Assembly (NCBI RefSeq): GCF_013294015.1
Contig: NZ_JABSNO010000003.1
Coordinates: forward strand, 1 to 64,000
From: Frigoriflavimonas asaccharolytica
GTDB taxonomy: Bacteria > Bacteroidota > Bacteroidia > Flavobacteriales > Weeksellaceae
Length of the DNA: 64,000 nucleotides
Direction: 5' to 3'
In this document: positions 43,820-51,578 of the stretch, in pieces
How the letters are laid out: every line of letters starts with the position of its first letter
Numbering within the stretch: the first letter of the stretch is position 1
The notes under the pieces: model-generated
Told to the model about the DNA's origin: nothing
Databases searched by the model: none
Seen by the model: only the letters and a program-made list of their open reading frames with translations
Translations under genes and position numbers: made by a program

Positions 43820-44000
43820 AATTTTTAAACGCAAAGATTTTTTAATCACTCTAAATCTTTTGAGAGAGTGCAAAGAATGCGAATATTCTCATTTTAAGCG
43901 AACGCTTAATCAAATCTTCTTGCATATTCCTCTTTGCTTATTTAAATATGACATATTAAAAATAAATTTCGCGTTTAATTTTTTTTAGTTAACTGATAAT
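43820..44000. repeat. Dispersed repeat family C, copy 2
   Basis: About 180 bp matching 25342-25523 through GCAAAGAATGCGAATATTC, TAATCAAATCT, CTTTGCTTATTTAAATATGA and CGCGTTTAATTTTTTTT. It sits between the S9 peptidase stop and the probable terminator of that gene. Confidence 0.75.
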
Positions 44001-44042
44001 GTGATTTTTATGATTTAAACTAAAGATGTGCAATAGGTTTTT

Positions 44043-46445
44043 TTATTTTTTCAAACATTTTTCCAAAAATTGATCTTGTTCCCAAAGTGTATGCAAAATA
44101 TTTTCTTTGGCTCTGTATCCATGAGCTTCTCTTGGCAATAAAACCATACGAACTGGTGCTCCAAGATTTTTTAATGCTTGAAAATAACGTTCTGTCTGCA
44201 AAGTGAAAGTGCCTGGATTATTATCTGCAGCTCCATGAATCAATAGTAATGGTGTTTTCATTTTATCTGCGTTCATAAAAGGAGACATGGTATTGTATAA
44301 TTCTGGTACGTCCCAATAATTTCTTTGCTCAGATTGAAATCCAAAAGGAGTTAAAGTTCTATTATATGCACCAGATCTTGCAATTCCGCAAGCATAATCT
44401 TTGGAATGTGTGAGTAAATTTGCCGTCATAAAGGCTCCGTAAGAATGGCCACCAACTGCAACTTTTGTTCTATCAATATATCCTAATGCATCTACTGCAT
44501 CTATTGCAGCACGTCCATCTGCAACCAATTGCGTGATGAAAGTATCATTTGGTTCGGTTTTTCCTTCGCCAATAATTGGGAAAGATGCATCGTCTAAAAC
44601 GGCATAACCTTTTGTAACCCAATAGATAAAAGAACCATAACTTGGAAAAGTGAAATCATTTGGGTTTTGAGAATTTTGACCAGCCGTACTTTTATCTTTA
44701 TATTCTCTTGGATAAGCCCAAATTAGCAGTGGTAATTTCACATTTTTCGCTTTTCTATCGTAGTTTGCAGGCAAATATAAAGTTCCAGTAAGTTCTACAC
44801 CATCGTTTCTTTTGTAAGAAATAACTTCTTTATACACGTTTTTAATACTTTCAAAAGGATTTTTCAAATCGGTAACGGCTACGGTTTTTTTAGTTTTAAA
44901 ATTTCTCTTGAAATAATTAGGATATTGCGTTGGAGATTGCTCTACAACCAAAATATCACCTTTTTTTATGTCTAAAATATCAATTATTTTCTCGCTAGAA
45001 TTTTTCAATTGAGAAGTGTACAATCTTTTTTTTGTGGTTGATGTCAAGTTCATTTCATCTATAAAAGGGAATTGTCCATCTTTTGTAAATCCTTCTCCAA
45101 TCAAATAGGCATTTCCATTTTGCACATCAATCACATTTCTACCAAACTGGTTTTTGGTCTGATTAAAATATCCTGGATCTTTGTAAATATCTTGAGAATT
45201 TCTATCTTCGATGGTTTTGAAACTTCCATCTTTTAAATTAATTAAAAAAGATTTACTATTTCTAGTATCATACCAAGATTCTGAAACGACAGCATAATTA
45301 GAGTTAGCCCAATCTATACCTGCAAAACGCTGTTTAGTCTTAAAAAAAGAAACGGGAGCAGAAGAAAAAGGTGCTTTCCAAGTAAAAATCTCATCACGAA
45401 ACTCTGTTGCTTTGCTTTGATCTCCGCCATCCAAAGCTTCCACAAAGACTAATGTTGCAGCTTCATCATCTCTCCAAGACATCGCTCTTTTTCCTGCACG
45501 AGTAGAAGAAAATCCTTTAGGCATTATTTCGTTTAGTGGAATATCACTCACCGTTTTCACAAAATTCCCAGAAATATCATATATATCGCTAGTCATTGGA
45601 AATCTACTTAATGGTACGATGTAAGAAAAAGGTTCTTTCAAATAGGTAAGCATCAGTAAGTTACCATCTGGAGAATAAGAATTTGAAATATAAAGATTTT
45701 GCTCTTTAAATTTTTTCAAATTACCATCCAAATTTACGGTATATAATTCTGAGGCAACCAAAGTTTTAAAATTTTGCTCATCTTGTGGATTTTTCAATAA
45801 ATCTTGATAAGTTCTATTTTGAGAAACTTTTCCATCTGCTGTAGAAACTGTTGGTCCAGTTGGTAAATCGTCTTCAGAATTGAGCAAATTTTCTCTGTTT
45901 GTGGGTAAAACTTTTATTAGAAATGATTGGCTGTCCTTATTCCAACTATAAGGATTTCCAACGTTTGCATTTAAATTATCATTAGTAATTTTTTTTGCGG
46001 TATAGTTTTCCAAATCTACAACCCAAAGTTCTACACCTTTTCCTGTGGTATTGGTAAAAGCTAGTTTTTTTTCATCTGGAGAAAAAGAAAAGTACGCCAT
46101 TTGTGGATTTTGTGGTAGACTTTTTACCTGTTGTTCTTTTTTGTCAGCCATTTTTCTAATTTTTAGGTTATCAGAATAGGTAACGCTGCTTCCAATATTG
46201 GTAACAGGATTTATCCTCAAACCTCCTAATTTCATTTCTTTCTGGCTGAGATCTTGTAAAGTTGCATAGGTTGGACGAAAAGTCATCACCAACCAATCTT
46301 TTTTACTATTCGTCATTATAGATGGAGGACGCTCGTAATCTGCAAGTTGCAAAATTTCTGCTGAAGGTTTTTGGTAAGTTAAATTTTCTTGAGCGTAAGA
46401 AAAATTAAATAATAAAAAAACGAAAAAGGTAAATATAAGTTTCAT
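44043..46445 (-). CDS. S9 family peptidase (prolyl oligopeptidase-type, glutamyl endopeptidase-like)
   Basis: An 800-residue exported serine peptidase. Signal peptide (MKLIFTFFVFLLFNFSYAQ), a beta-propeller N-terminal domain with repeated strand patterns (about 40-540), and an alpha/beta hydrolase domain with the nucleophile in GGHSYGAFM (Ser near residue 668), the Asp region HGAADNNPGTF and the His in REAHGYR near the C-terminus. The fold and length match S9 peptidases that cleave peptides after Pro, Glu or Asp. The specificity is not readable here. A dispersed repeat separates the gene from its terminator. Confidence 0.9.
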   Translation of the reverse strand: MKLIFTFFVFLLFNFSYAQENLTYQKPSAEILQLADYERPPSIMTNSKKDWLVMTFRPTYATLQDLSQKEMKLGGLRINPVTNIGSSVTYSDNLKIRKMADKKEQQVKSLPQNPQMAYFSFSPDEKKLAFTNTTGKGVELWVVDLENYTAKKITNDNLNANVGNPYSWNKDSQSFLIKVLPTNRENLLNSEDDLPTGPTVSTADGKVSQNRTYQDLLKNPQDEQNFKTLVASELYTVNLDGNLKKFKEQNLYISNSYSPDGNLLMLTYLKEPFSYIVPLSRFPMTSDIYDISGNFVKTVSDIPLNEIMPKGFSSTRAGKRAMSWRDDEAATLVFVEALDGGDQSKATEFRDEIFTWKAPFSSAPVSFFKTKQRFAGIDWANSNYAVVSESWYDTRNSKSFLINLKDGSFKTIEDRNSQDIYKDPGYFNQTKNQFGRNVIDVQNGNAYLIGEGFTKDGQFPFIDEMNLTSTTKKRLYTSQLKNSSEKIIDILDIKKGDILVVEQSPTQYPNYFKRNFKTKKTVAVTDLKNPFESIKNVYKEVISYKRNDGVELTGTLYLPANYDRKAKNVKLPLLIWAYPREYKDKSTAGQNSQNPNDFTFPSYGSFIYWVTKGYAVLDDASFPIIGEGKTEPNDTFITQLVADGRAAIDAVDALGYIDRTKVAVGGHSYGAFMTANLLTHSKDYACGIARSGAYNRTLTPFGFQSEQRNYWDVPELYNTMSPFMNADKMKTPLLLIHGAADNNPGTFTLQTERYFQALKNLGAPVRMVLLPREAHGYRAKENILHTLWEQDQFLEKCLKK

Positions 46446-46593
46446 ATAATTATTTAAAAATAGTTGAATCTAGCTTTTAAAGATAATGAGAATTTTCAAT
46501 TTTATTGAGGTAAAATTAAAGTAATTACAAATATTTTAATTTTTTTATAGTTGCTAATTGAATTTTTAATAAATTGCAGCATAAGATTAAACT

Positions 46594-47247
46594 ATGCTTA
46601 CAAAAGAACAAATTGCGCAAAGAATTTCCAAAGAAGTACAAGATCGATATTACGTAAACCTTGGAATTGGAATTCCTACTTTGGTTGCAAATTATGTATC
46701 AGATACTTTAAATGTTGAATTCCAAAGTGAAAATGGCGTTCTTGGAATGGGTCCTTTTCCATTTGAAGGAGAAGAAGATGCAGATCTAATTAATGCGGGA
46801 AAGCAAACAATCACAACTCTTCCCGGAGCATCTTTTTTCGACTCTTCTTTTAGTTTTGGGATGATTCGCAGCAAAAAAGTAGATTTAACAATACTTGGTG
46901 CCATGGAAGTTTCTGAAAACGGGGATATTGCCAACTGGAAAATTCCTGGTAAAATGGTGAAAGGTATGGGCGGAGCAATGGATTTGGTAGCATCTGCAGA
47001 AAATATAATTGTAGCGATGATGCACGTTAATAAAAAAGGCGAATCTAAAATTTTGAAGAATTGTACATTACCTTTAACGGGAGTTGGCTGCGTGAAAAAA
47101 GTTGTTACAGAAATGGCAGTATTAGAAATTACACCAAACGGTTTTAAACTTTTGGAAAGAGCACCAGGAGTTTCCGTGGAAGAAATTATTAAATCTACAG
47201 AAGCAGAATTGATTATTGACGGTGAAATTCCAGAGATGGAGTTCTAA
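46594..47247 (+). CDS. scoB: 3-oxoacid CoA-transferase subunit B
   Basis: A 217-residue class I CoA-transferase beta subunit. The conserved catalytic Glu is E46 in FQSENGVLGMGPFP. NLGIGIPTLVANY near residue 22, SFSFGMIRSKKVDLTILGAM and the IPGKMVKGMGGAMDLV region are also typical. It complements subunit A at 39043 on the same strand. The two genes are usually neighbours. Here three minus-strand genes separate them, so the subunits need separate promoters and cannot be translationally coupled. Confidence 0.93.
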   Translation: MLTKEQIAQRISKEVQDRYYVNLGIGIPTLVANYVSDTLNVEFQSENGVLGMGPFPFEGEEDADLINAGKQTITTLPGASFFDSSFSFGMIRSKKVDLTILGAMEVSENGDIANWKIPGKMVKGMGGAMDLVASAENIIVAMMHVNKKGESKILKNCTLPLTGVGCVKKVVTEMAVLEITPNGFKLLERAPGVSVEEIIKSTEAELIIDGEIPEMEF

Positions 47248-47256
47248 AAATTTTAA

Positions 47257-47554
47257 ATGAAGACTTCCAAATTATATCTATATTTATCCATTGCTTCAAT
47301 ACTTTTGACTTTTGTGACAGGAATAGGGTTTATATTAATTATAGTTATACCTTTTTTAATCCGTTCTGAAAAAAACTTTGTTGTTAAAATATAATCCAAT
47401 ATATCTTCGAGAAGAACTTAAGGATTTAAAAAATGCGAAAAAACTTTCAATAATTAATTTAGCGTTAAATTTCGTCTTGCTTATTTTATTAATTTTAGTG
47501 ATATTACTTATTGGATATGCTTACATTTTCGGATGTTCCAATTACGGTAGATAA
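47257..47554 (+). pseudogene. Small two-helix membrane protein, frameshifted
   Basis: An ATG at 47257 opens a 45-codon frame (MKTSKLYLYLSIASILLTF and on to FLIRSEKN) that stops at 47392-47394. From about 47360 another frame continues to a stop at 47552-47554 with LLLKYNPIYLREELKDLKNAK, then a second hydrophobic helix and the ending YIFGCSNYGR. The two parts join smoothly if one A is removed from the run of seven A at 47369-47375. The intact protein would be about 98 residues with two transmembrane helices. It may be a genuine pseudogene or a homopolymer sequencing error. No family name is assigned. Confidence 0.65.
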
Positions 47555-47566
47555 CTTAGAATCAAT

Positions 47567-48118
47567 TTATGGTTCAAAAGTTTCAAATTTTCCATTATCA
47601 TAAAACAGTACAATTCTCTTTACTTTAACTGCTTGATTTTCAATTGTTTTATTAGTTTCAAATTTTTCCTCAATGTCTAATCGTTGAGAATCGTCTAAAA
47701 TACTTTTTTTTAGAGATTGTCCAGCTGTGGGATAATCTGGAACAATAGGTTTCAAGACTTTATCTTCACTCTCAGTCGCACCAAAATTTTCGTCATCAAT
47801 CAAAGAAAATAAATCGGGTAGAGTAGCTGCCTTTGGTTTTTCTATTTCTCCTTTTTTAGTTTCAACTTTCTCAATGTTTTCAATTTTATCTGTTTCGGAT
47901 TTTTGCATTTCTCCCTCACCATATATCATCCAATCCCAAGTGAAGGTCGGGAACTCATTTTTAATCTTTACCAGAAAATCTAAAGATGGTTTGTTCCTTC
48001 CAGATATAATATGAGAAATGGAGGAGCGAGGTACTTCAATTGCATCGGCAAATTCTGAATTTGAAAGTTGAGAATGCTCAATTATCTTTTCAATTCTTTC
48101 ATTTATATTTTTCATCAA
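47567..48118 (-). CDS. XRE-family transcriptional regulator
   Basis: A 183-residue protein with an N-terminal helix-turn-helix (residues about 5-65: LSNSEFADAIEVPRSSISHI, then ISGRNKPSLDFLVKIKNEF). A Glu/Lys-rich linker follows, then a small C-terminal domain (VKVKRIVLFYDNGKFETFEP). No peptidase or phage-repressor domain is seen. It is divergent from the M14 peptidase gene across 748 bp. Palindromic TTACAAATGTAA-like sites sit 16-93 bp upstream of its start codon, and the same sites contain the Bacteroidota -7 motif on the minus strand, so autoregulation is plausible. Confidence 0.85.
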   Translation of the reverse strand: MMKNINERIEKIIEHSQLSNSEFADAIEVPRSSISHIISGRNKPSLDFLVKIKNEFPTFTWDWMIYGEGEMQKSETDKIENIEKVETKKGEIEKPKAATLPDLFSLIDDENFGATESEDKVLKPIVPDYPTAGQSLKKSILDDSQRLDIEEKFETNKTIENQAVKVKRIVLFYDNGKFETFEP

Positions 48119-48133
48119 TGTAAATTTACTTAA

Positions 48134-48211
48134 TTACAAATGTAAATAAAAATAAGTTGGTTTTCATTACAATTGTAAATAAACGAAGTTTAATATCGTT
48201 ACAAATGTAAA
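48134..48211 (-). promoter_or_regulatory. Three palindromic operator-like sites upstream of the XRE regulator
   Basis: TTACAAATGTAAA (48134-48146), TTACAATTGTAAAT (48167-48180) and TTACAAATGTAAA (48199-48211) are spaced about 33 and 32 bp apart, roughly three helical turns. On the minus strand the first and third read TACATTTG, an exact -7 element, so a bound regulator would cover the promoter. Two further similar sites lie at 48566-48577 and 48797-48810. Confidence 0.5.
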
Positions 48212-48865
48212 TACGCCTTAAAGTACTATATATAAGCTACTTAAAAGTAATTTGTGGATAAACTACCATGATTATTACTTTAAATATTCTTTTTGTGGAT
48301 AAGTGTTTTGCCAAGAAAAGGCAGATGCTTCATTATATCCGCCAATAAATGTACTTCCATACTTACCTCATGATACTATAAAGTTTAATTTCTATTATAG
48401 ATCAGAAAACTGCTTAAAAAATAAGATTCAGCATAAAAGTCCTGTTTATGGTACTTTTAAAACTTGATTTTCAATTTAAGGCTTTTTTAGCAGATTATTC
48501 AAAGAACAATTTACTATAAAATTCCTTTAAACGCGTTGAAGTATTGTTTAAAAAATGGCTTTTGAAACAAATGTAAACTCGTTAATTTATCTTACTTAAT
48601 AATTTTATGTTTCGTTTAATGTTAGTTTCAGCAATTGAGGAAATACGCATGTTTTTAACTTAAAGCTAGTTTCATTATTATATTTAATTGATGGCTATAA
48701 ATAATTGATTAATAGTGATTTGTAAATTATTTTTATTGAATATTTAATTAACAAAAATATCAACAGACATTCTGACATTTACACTTGTTTAAAGAATTTA
48801 CAAATGTAATCATTTGCACTGTAAGAAATAAAAAATTATTTTTGATGAATATAAAATTGTAAACA
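48212..48865. other. Long AT-rich intergenic region with two DnaA-box-like 9-mers
   Basis: No gene was recognised. TGTGGATAA, the reverse complement of the DnaA-box consensus TTATCCACA, occurs exactly at 48253-48261 and 48294-48302 in the same orientation. A stretch rich in A and T lies between and around them. Near the M14 gene, TTTACAAATGTAAT (48797-48810) repeats the operator-like palindrome found near the XRE gene. The rest is featureless AT-rich sequence. Confidence 0.4.
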
Positions 48866-49972
48866 ATGAAAATTGTAGAACACTACCTACAGAATCCAAA
48901 TTTTCCTAATCGCTATATTTCCCCTGAAATATTATTTTCTTACCTACAGAAGAATTACAGCGATTATATTTCAGAAATTGGTACATCCTATTTAGGAAAA
49001 CCGATCTATCTATTTTCTATGGGTACAGGAATTTGTAATATTCTTGCATGGTCACAAATGCATGGCAATGAAAGTAATGCAACTCATGCAATGCTAGATT
49101 TGCTGGAAATTAAAAAGAATAATGAAGCACTATTCACAGATATTTTCGAAAATATTTCTTTAGATTTTGTTTTTATGCTCAATCCGGATGGATCTGAATC
49201 TTGGAACCGCAGAAATGCTTTAGATATTGATTTGAATAGAGATTATAAAATGGAATCTAGCAAGGAATTTCCAATTCTGAAAAATTTGATAAAGAAAAAA
49301 AAATACGATTATGCCTTAAATCTGCATGAGCAACGTACCATATTCAGCACAGATAGACAAAATCCGGCAACTTTATCTTTTCTCGCGCCTGCAGAAAATG
49401 TAGAAAAAGAAATTACGGATACCAGGAAAAAGGCAATGTCTGTGATATCTTATGTAAACGATCAAATGCAAAATTTAATTCCAAACCATGTTGGAAGGTA
49501 TAACGATGAATTTTACCCAAATTCTACGGGAGATAATTTCACCAAATCTGGAATTCCTACCCTACTCTTTGAAGGCGGACATTTTCCAAATGATTATCTT
49601 AGAATACAAACCAGAAAATATTACACAATTGCACTCTATATAGCTTTAGAACAAATTTCAAAAGAAACAGGCAGCACCAAAAATTGGGAACAATATTTTG
49701 AAATTCCAGAAAATATAGAATCTCATTATGATATTATCTACAGAAATGTGAAGTTAAATACAGATTTTCACTGTATTTTAGACGTTGCTGTTCAATACAG
49801 AGAAGATTACAGAAAAGATCAAGATGAAATCTCATTTACGCCAATTGTTGCAGAAGTAGGAGATATTGGTAAGAAAAAAGGCTGGAAAGAAATAGATTGT
49901 ACTGGCAAATTTTTCAAATGCGAAACAAAATTTCCCAAGTTGGAGGCAGAAGTAAATTTTGAAATCATCTGA
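48866..49972 (+). CDS. M14 family zinc carboxypeptidase
   Basis: A 368-residue peptidase without a signal peptide, so probably cytoplasmic. Zinc ligands are H66 and E69 (MHGNESN) and H154 (LNLHEQRT). The catalytic Glu is likely E236 in LLFEGGHFPNDY, and the substrate-binding arginines are in NPDGSESWNRRNALDIDLNR. The region after residue ~285 is an extra C-terminal domain with no name. The family cleaves C-terminal residues or peptidoglycan peptides. The substrate is unknown. It is preceded by the operator-rich intergenic region and followed by a lipoprotein gene 32 bp on. Confidence 0.88.
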   Translation: MKIVEHYLQNPNFPNRYISPEILFSYLQKNYSDYISEIGTSYLGKPIYLFSMGTGICNILAWSQMHGNESNATHAMLDLLEIKKNNEALFTDIFENISLDFVFMLNPDGSESWNRRNALDIDLNRDYKMESSKEFPILKNLIKKKKYDYALNLHEQRTIFSTDRQNPATLSFLAPAENVEKEITDTRKKAMSVISYVNDQMQNLIPNHVGRYNDEFYPNSTGDNFTKSGIPTLLFEGGHFPNDYLRIQTRKYYTIALYIALEQISKETGSTKNWEQYFEIPENIESHYDIIYRNVKLNTDFHCILDVAVQYREDYRKDQDEISFTPIVAEVGDIGKKKGWKEIDCTGKFFKCETKFPKLEAEVNFEII

Positions 49973-49988
49973 TACAATGTTATATTTA
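49958..49988 (+). promoter_or_regulatory. Probable promoter of the NlpC/P60 gene
   Basis: TTTG (49958-49961) and TATATTTA (49981-49988, one mismatch to the -7 consensus) are 19 bp apart. The -33 element lies inside the 3' end of the M14 gene. Confidence 0.42.
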
Positions 49989-50004
49989 CACAGAATTTGT
50001 TTTT

Positions 50005-50541
50005 ATGAAGTCATTTGCCTTATTTCTTGCGTTTAGTTTTATTGTATTTTCTTGCGGAAGTTCCAAAAATGTTGTTGCAAAATCCTCAGGTAAGAAAGTA
50101 GTGGTAAAAAATGCAAGTTTAAAAAATATAGAATCCAATTATTCTGGAAAAAATAGCTCAGCAATAAATAAAATTTTGAAAGATGCAGAAAAATACATCG
50201 GTGTTCCTTATAAGTATGCAGGAAATACATCCGATGGATTTGATTGCTCGGGATTAGTTTGCAAAGTATTTATAGAAAATGATAAAAAAATAGCAAGAAG
50301 ATCTTCAGATCAGGCTTTAGAAGGCAAGGAAATAAACAATAAGGAAATTAGACCTGGAGATTTGGTATTTTTTGCAACTTCTGGTGGAACAAAAGTTTCG
50401 CATGTTGGCATTGTGCACACCATCAACAGCGATGGAGAAATTACCTTTATCCATGCATCAACCTCAAAAGGAGTGATGATTTCTTCATTAAATAATAAAT
50501 ATTGGAACAAAGCCTACCTTTTCGCAAGAAGAGTTTTGTAA
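50005..50541 (+). CDS. NlpC/P60 (C40) family cysteine peptidase lipoprotein
   Basis: A 178-residue predicted lipoprotein (SFIVFSCGSS, Cys17). A basic linker follows, then an NlpC/P60 domain (about residues 55-178) with catalytic C81 in FDCSGLV, H133 in VSHVGIV and a third polar His at H150 (FIHASTSKG). Relatives cut the D-Glu to diaminopimelate bond in peptidoglycan stem peptides. It probably acts on the outer face of the inner membrane or in the outer membrane. dapD, in the pathway to diaminopimelate, follows after 37 bp, a suggestive neighbour for cell-wall metabolism. Confidence 0.92.
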   Translation: MKSFALFLAFSFIVFSCGSSKNVVAKSSGKKVVVKNASLKNIESNYSGKNSSAINKILKDAEKYIGVPYKYAGNTSDGFDCSGLVCKVFIENDKKIARRSSDQALEGKEINNKEIRPGDLVFFATSGGTKVSHVGIVHTINSDGEITFIHASTSKGVMISSLNNKYWNKAYLFARRVL

Positions 50542-50578
50542 ATTTGCAGCCATCAAAAAAATATAAAATAAATAAATA

Positions 50579-51391
50579 ATGACTTTACAACAAACCATAG
50601 AAAATATTTGGGACAACCGAGAATTGCTACAAAGTGATGATAGCGGAAAAAGCATCCGAGAAGTTATTCGTCAATTAGATTTAGGCGAACTTCGCGTGGC
50701 AGAACCTACAGAAAACGGTTGGAAGGTAAACGAATGGGTGAAAAAAGCAGTCGTAATGTACTTCCCAATTCAAAAAATGGAAACCATAGAAGTGGGTCCG
50801 TTTGAATTTCACGATAAAATGCCGTTAAAAAGAAATTACGCCGAAAAAGGTGTTCGTGTAGTTCCGCACGCAGTTGCAAGAGAAGGTGCATACATCGCTT
50901 CTGGCGTTATTTTGATGCCATCTTATGTAAATATTGGTGCCTATGTAGATTCTGGAACTATGGTAGATACTTGGGCAACCGTTGGAAGTTGTGCACAAAT
51001 TGGCAAAAACGTACATTTAAGTGGTGGAGTAGGAATTGGTGGCGTTTTAGAACCGCTTCAAGCAGCACCTGTAATTATAGAAGATGATGCCTTCATAGGT
51101 TCACGTTGTATCGTGGTAGAAGGTGTTCGCGTAGGAAAAGAAGCAGTTTTGGGTGCCAATGTTTGCCTCACAATGTCTACCAAAATTATAGATGTTACAG
51201 GAGATTCGCCAGTAGAAACCAAAGGATATGTGCCAGAACGTTCTGTGGTAATTCCTGGAAGCTACACCAAAAAATTTCCTGCTGGAGAATTTCAAGTTCC
51301 TTGCGCTTTAATTATTGGTAAAAGAAAAGAATCTACAGACAAAAAAACCTCTCTAAATGATGCTTTGAGAGAAAATAACGTAGCTGTTTAA
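50579..51391 (+). CDS. dapD: 2,3,4,5-tetrahydropyridine-2,6-dicarboxylate N-succinyltransferase
   Basis: A 270-residue acyltransferase making N-succinyl-2-amino-6-ketopimelate from succinyl-CoA in lysine and diaminopimelate synthesis. The C-terminal left-handed beta-helix is clear from hexapeptide repeats (ASGVILMPSYVNIGAYVDSG, IGKNVHLSGGVGIGGV, IIEDDAFIGSRCIVVEGVRV). It includes GTMVDTWATVGSCAQIG around the active site. Length is normal (about 270). It is probably cotranscribed with the preceding C40 peptidase gene. Confidence 0.95.
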   Translation: MTLQQTIENIWDNRELLQSDDSGKSIREVIRQLDLGELRVAEPTENGWKVNEWVKKAVVMYFPIQKMETIEVGPFEFHDKMPLKRNYAEKGVRVVPHAVAREGAYIASGVILMPSYVNIGAYVDSGTMVDTWATVGSCAQIGKNVHLSGGVGIGGVLEPLQAAPVIIEDDAFIGSRCIVVEGVRVGKEAVLGANVCLTMSTKIIDVTGDSPVETKGYVPERSVVIPGSYTKKFPAGEFQVPCALIIGKRKESTDKKTSLNDALRENNVAV

Positions 51392-51409
51392 TATATTTAG
51401 AATTATTTA

Positions 51410-51540
51410 GGCAGCTTAATCCGCCTTCCGTTCCCAATCTTTTTGTCATTGCGAACGAAGTGAAGAAATCCGTTGAAAATGTATTTACTCGCAATGAAAA
51501 AAAGGATTTCCACTCAAGTCGGGCTGCAAACTTTCGCTGT
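51410..51540. repeat. Dispersed repeat family B, copy 2
   Basis: About 130 bp matching 28621-28749 in CCGCCTTCCGTTCCCAATC, CTTTTTGTCATTGCGA (one variant base), TTTACTCGCAAT and AAAGGATTTCCACTCAAG then TCGGG. It is more GC-rich than its surroundings. It sits between dapD and a glycosyltransferase gene and carries no credible coding frame. Confidence 0.78.
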
Positions 51541-51578
51541 TATCAATATTTTAGATCAATTTAAATACTCAATCCATT

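Noticed and set aside
47368-47376. Programmed -1 frameshift at the slippery-type heptamer A AAA AAC
   Set aside because: The heptamer is in the right phase, but the downstream coding frame is reached by a +1 shift (loss of one base), not by -1; the -1 frame meets a stop almost at once.
47567-48118. Prophage repressor with adjacent prophage
   Set aside because: The regulator lacks a peptidase domain and no integrase, structural or lysis genes occur in the window.
51106-51321. Antisense or alternative-frame open frames over dapD and many other genes
   Set aside because: They lie wholly within well-supported genes in other frames, have unlikely composition (rich in Cys, His, Arg), no known family and no initiation signals.
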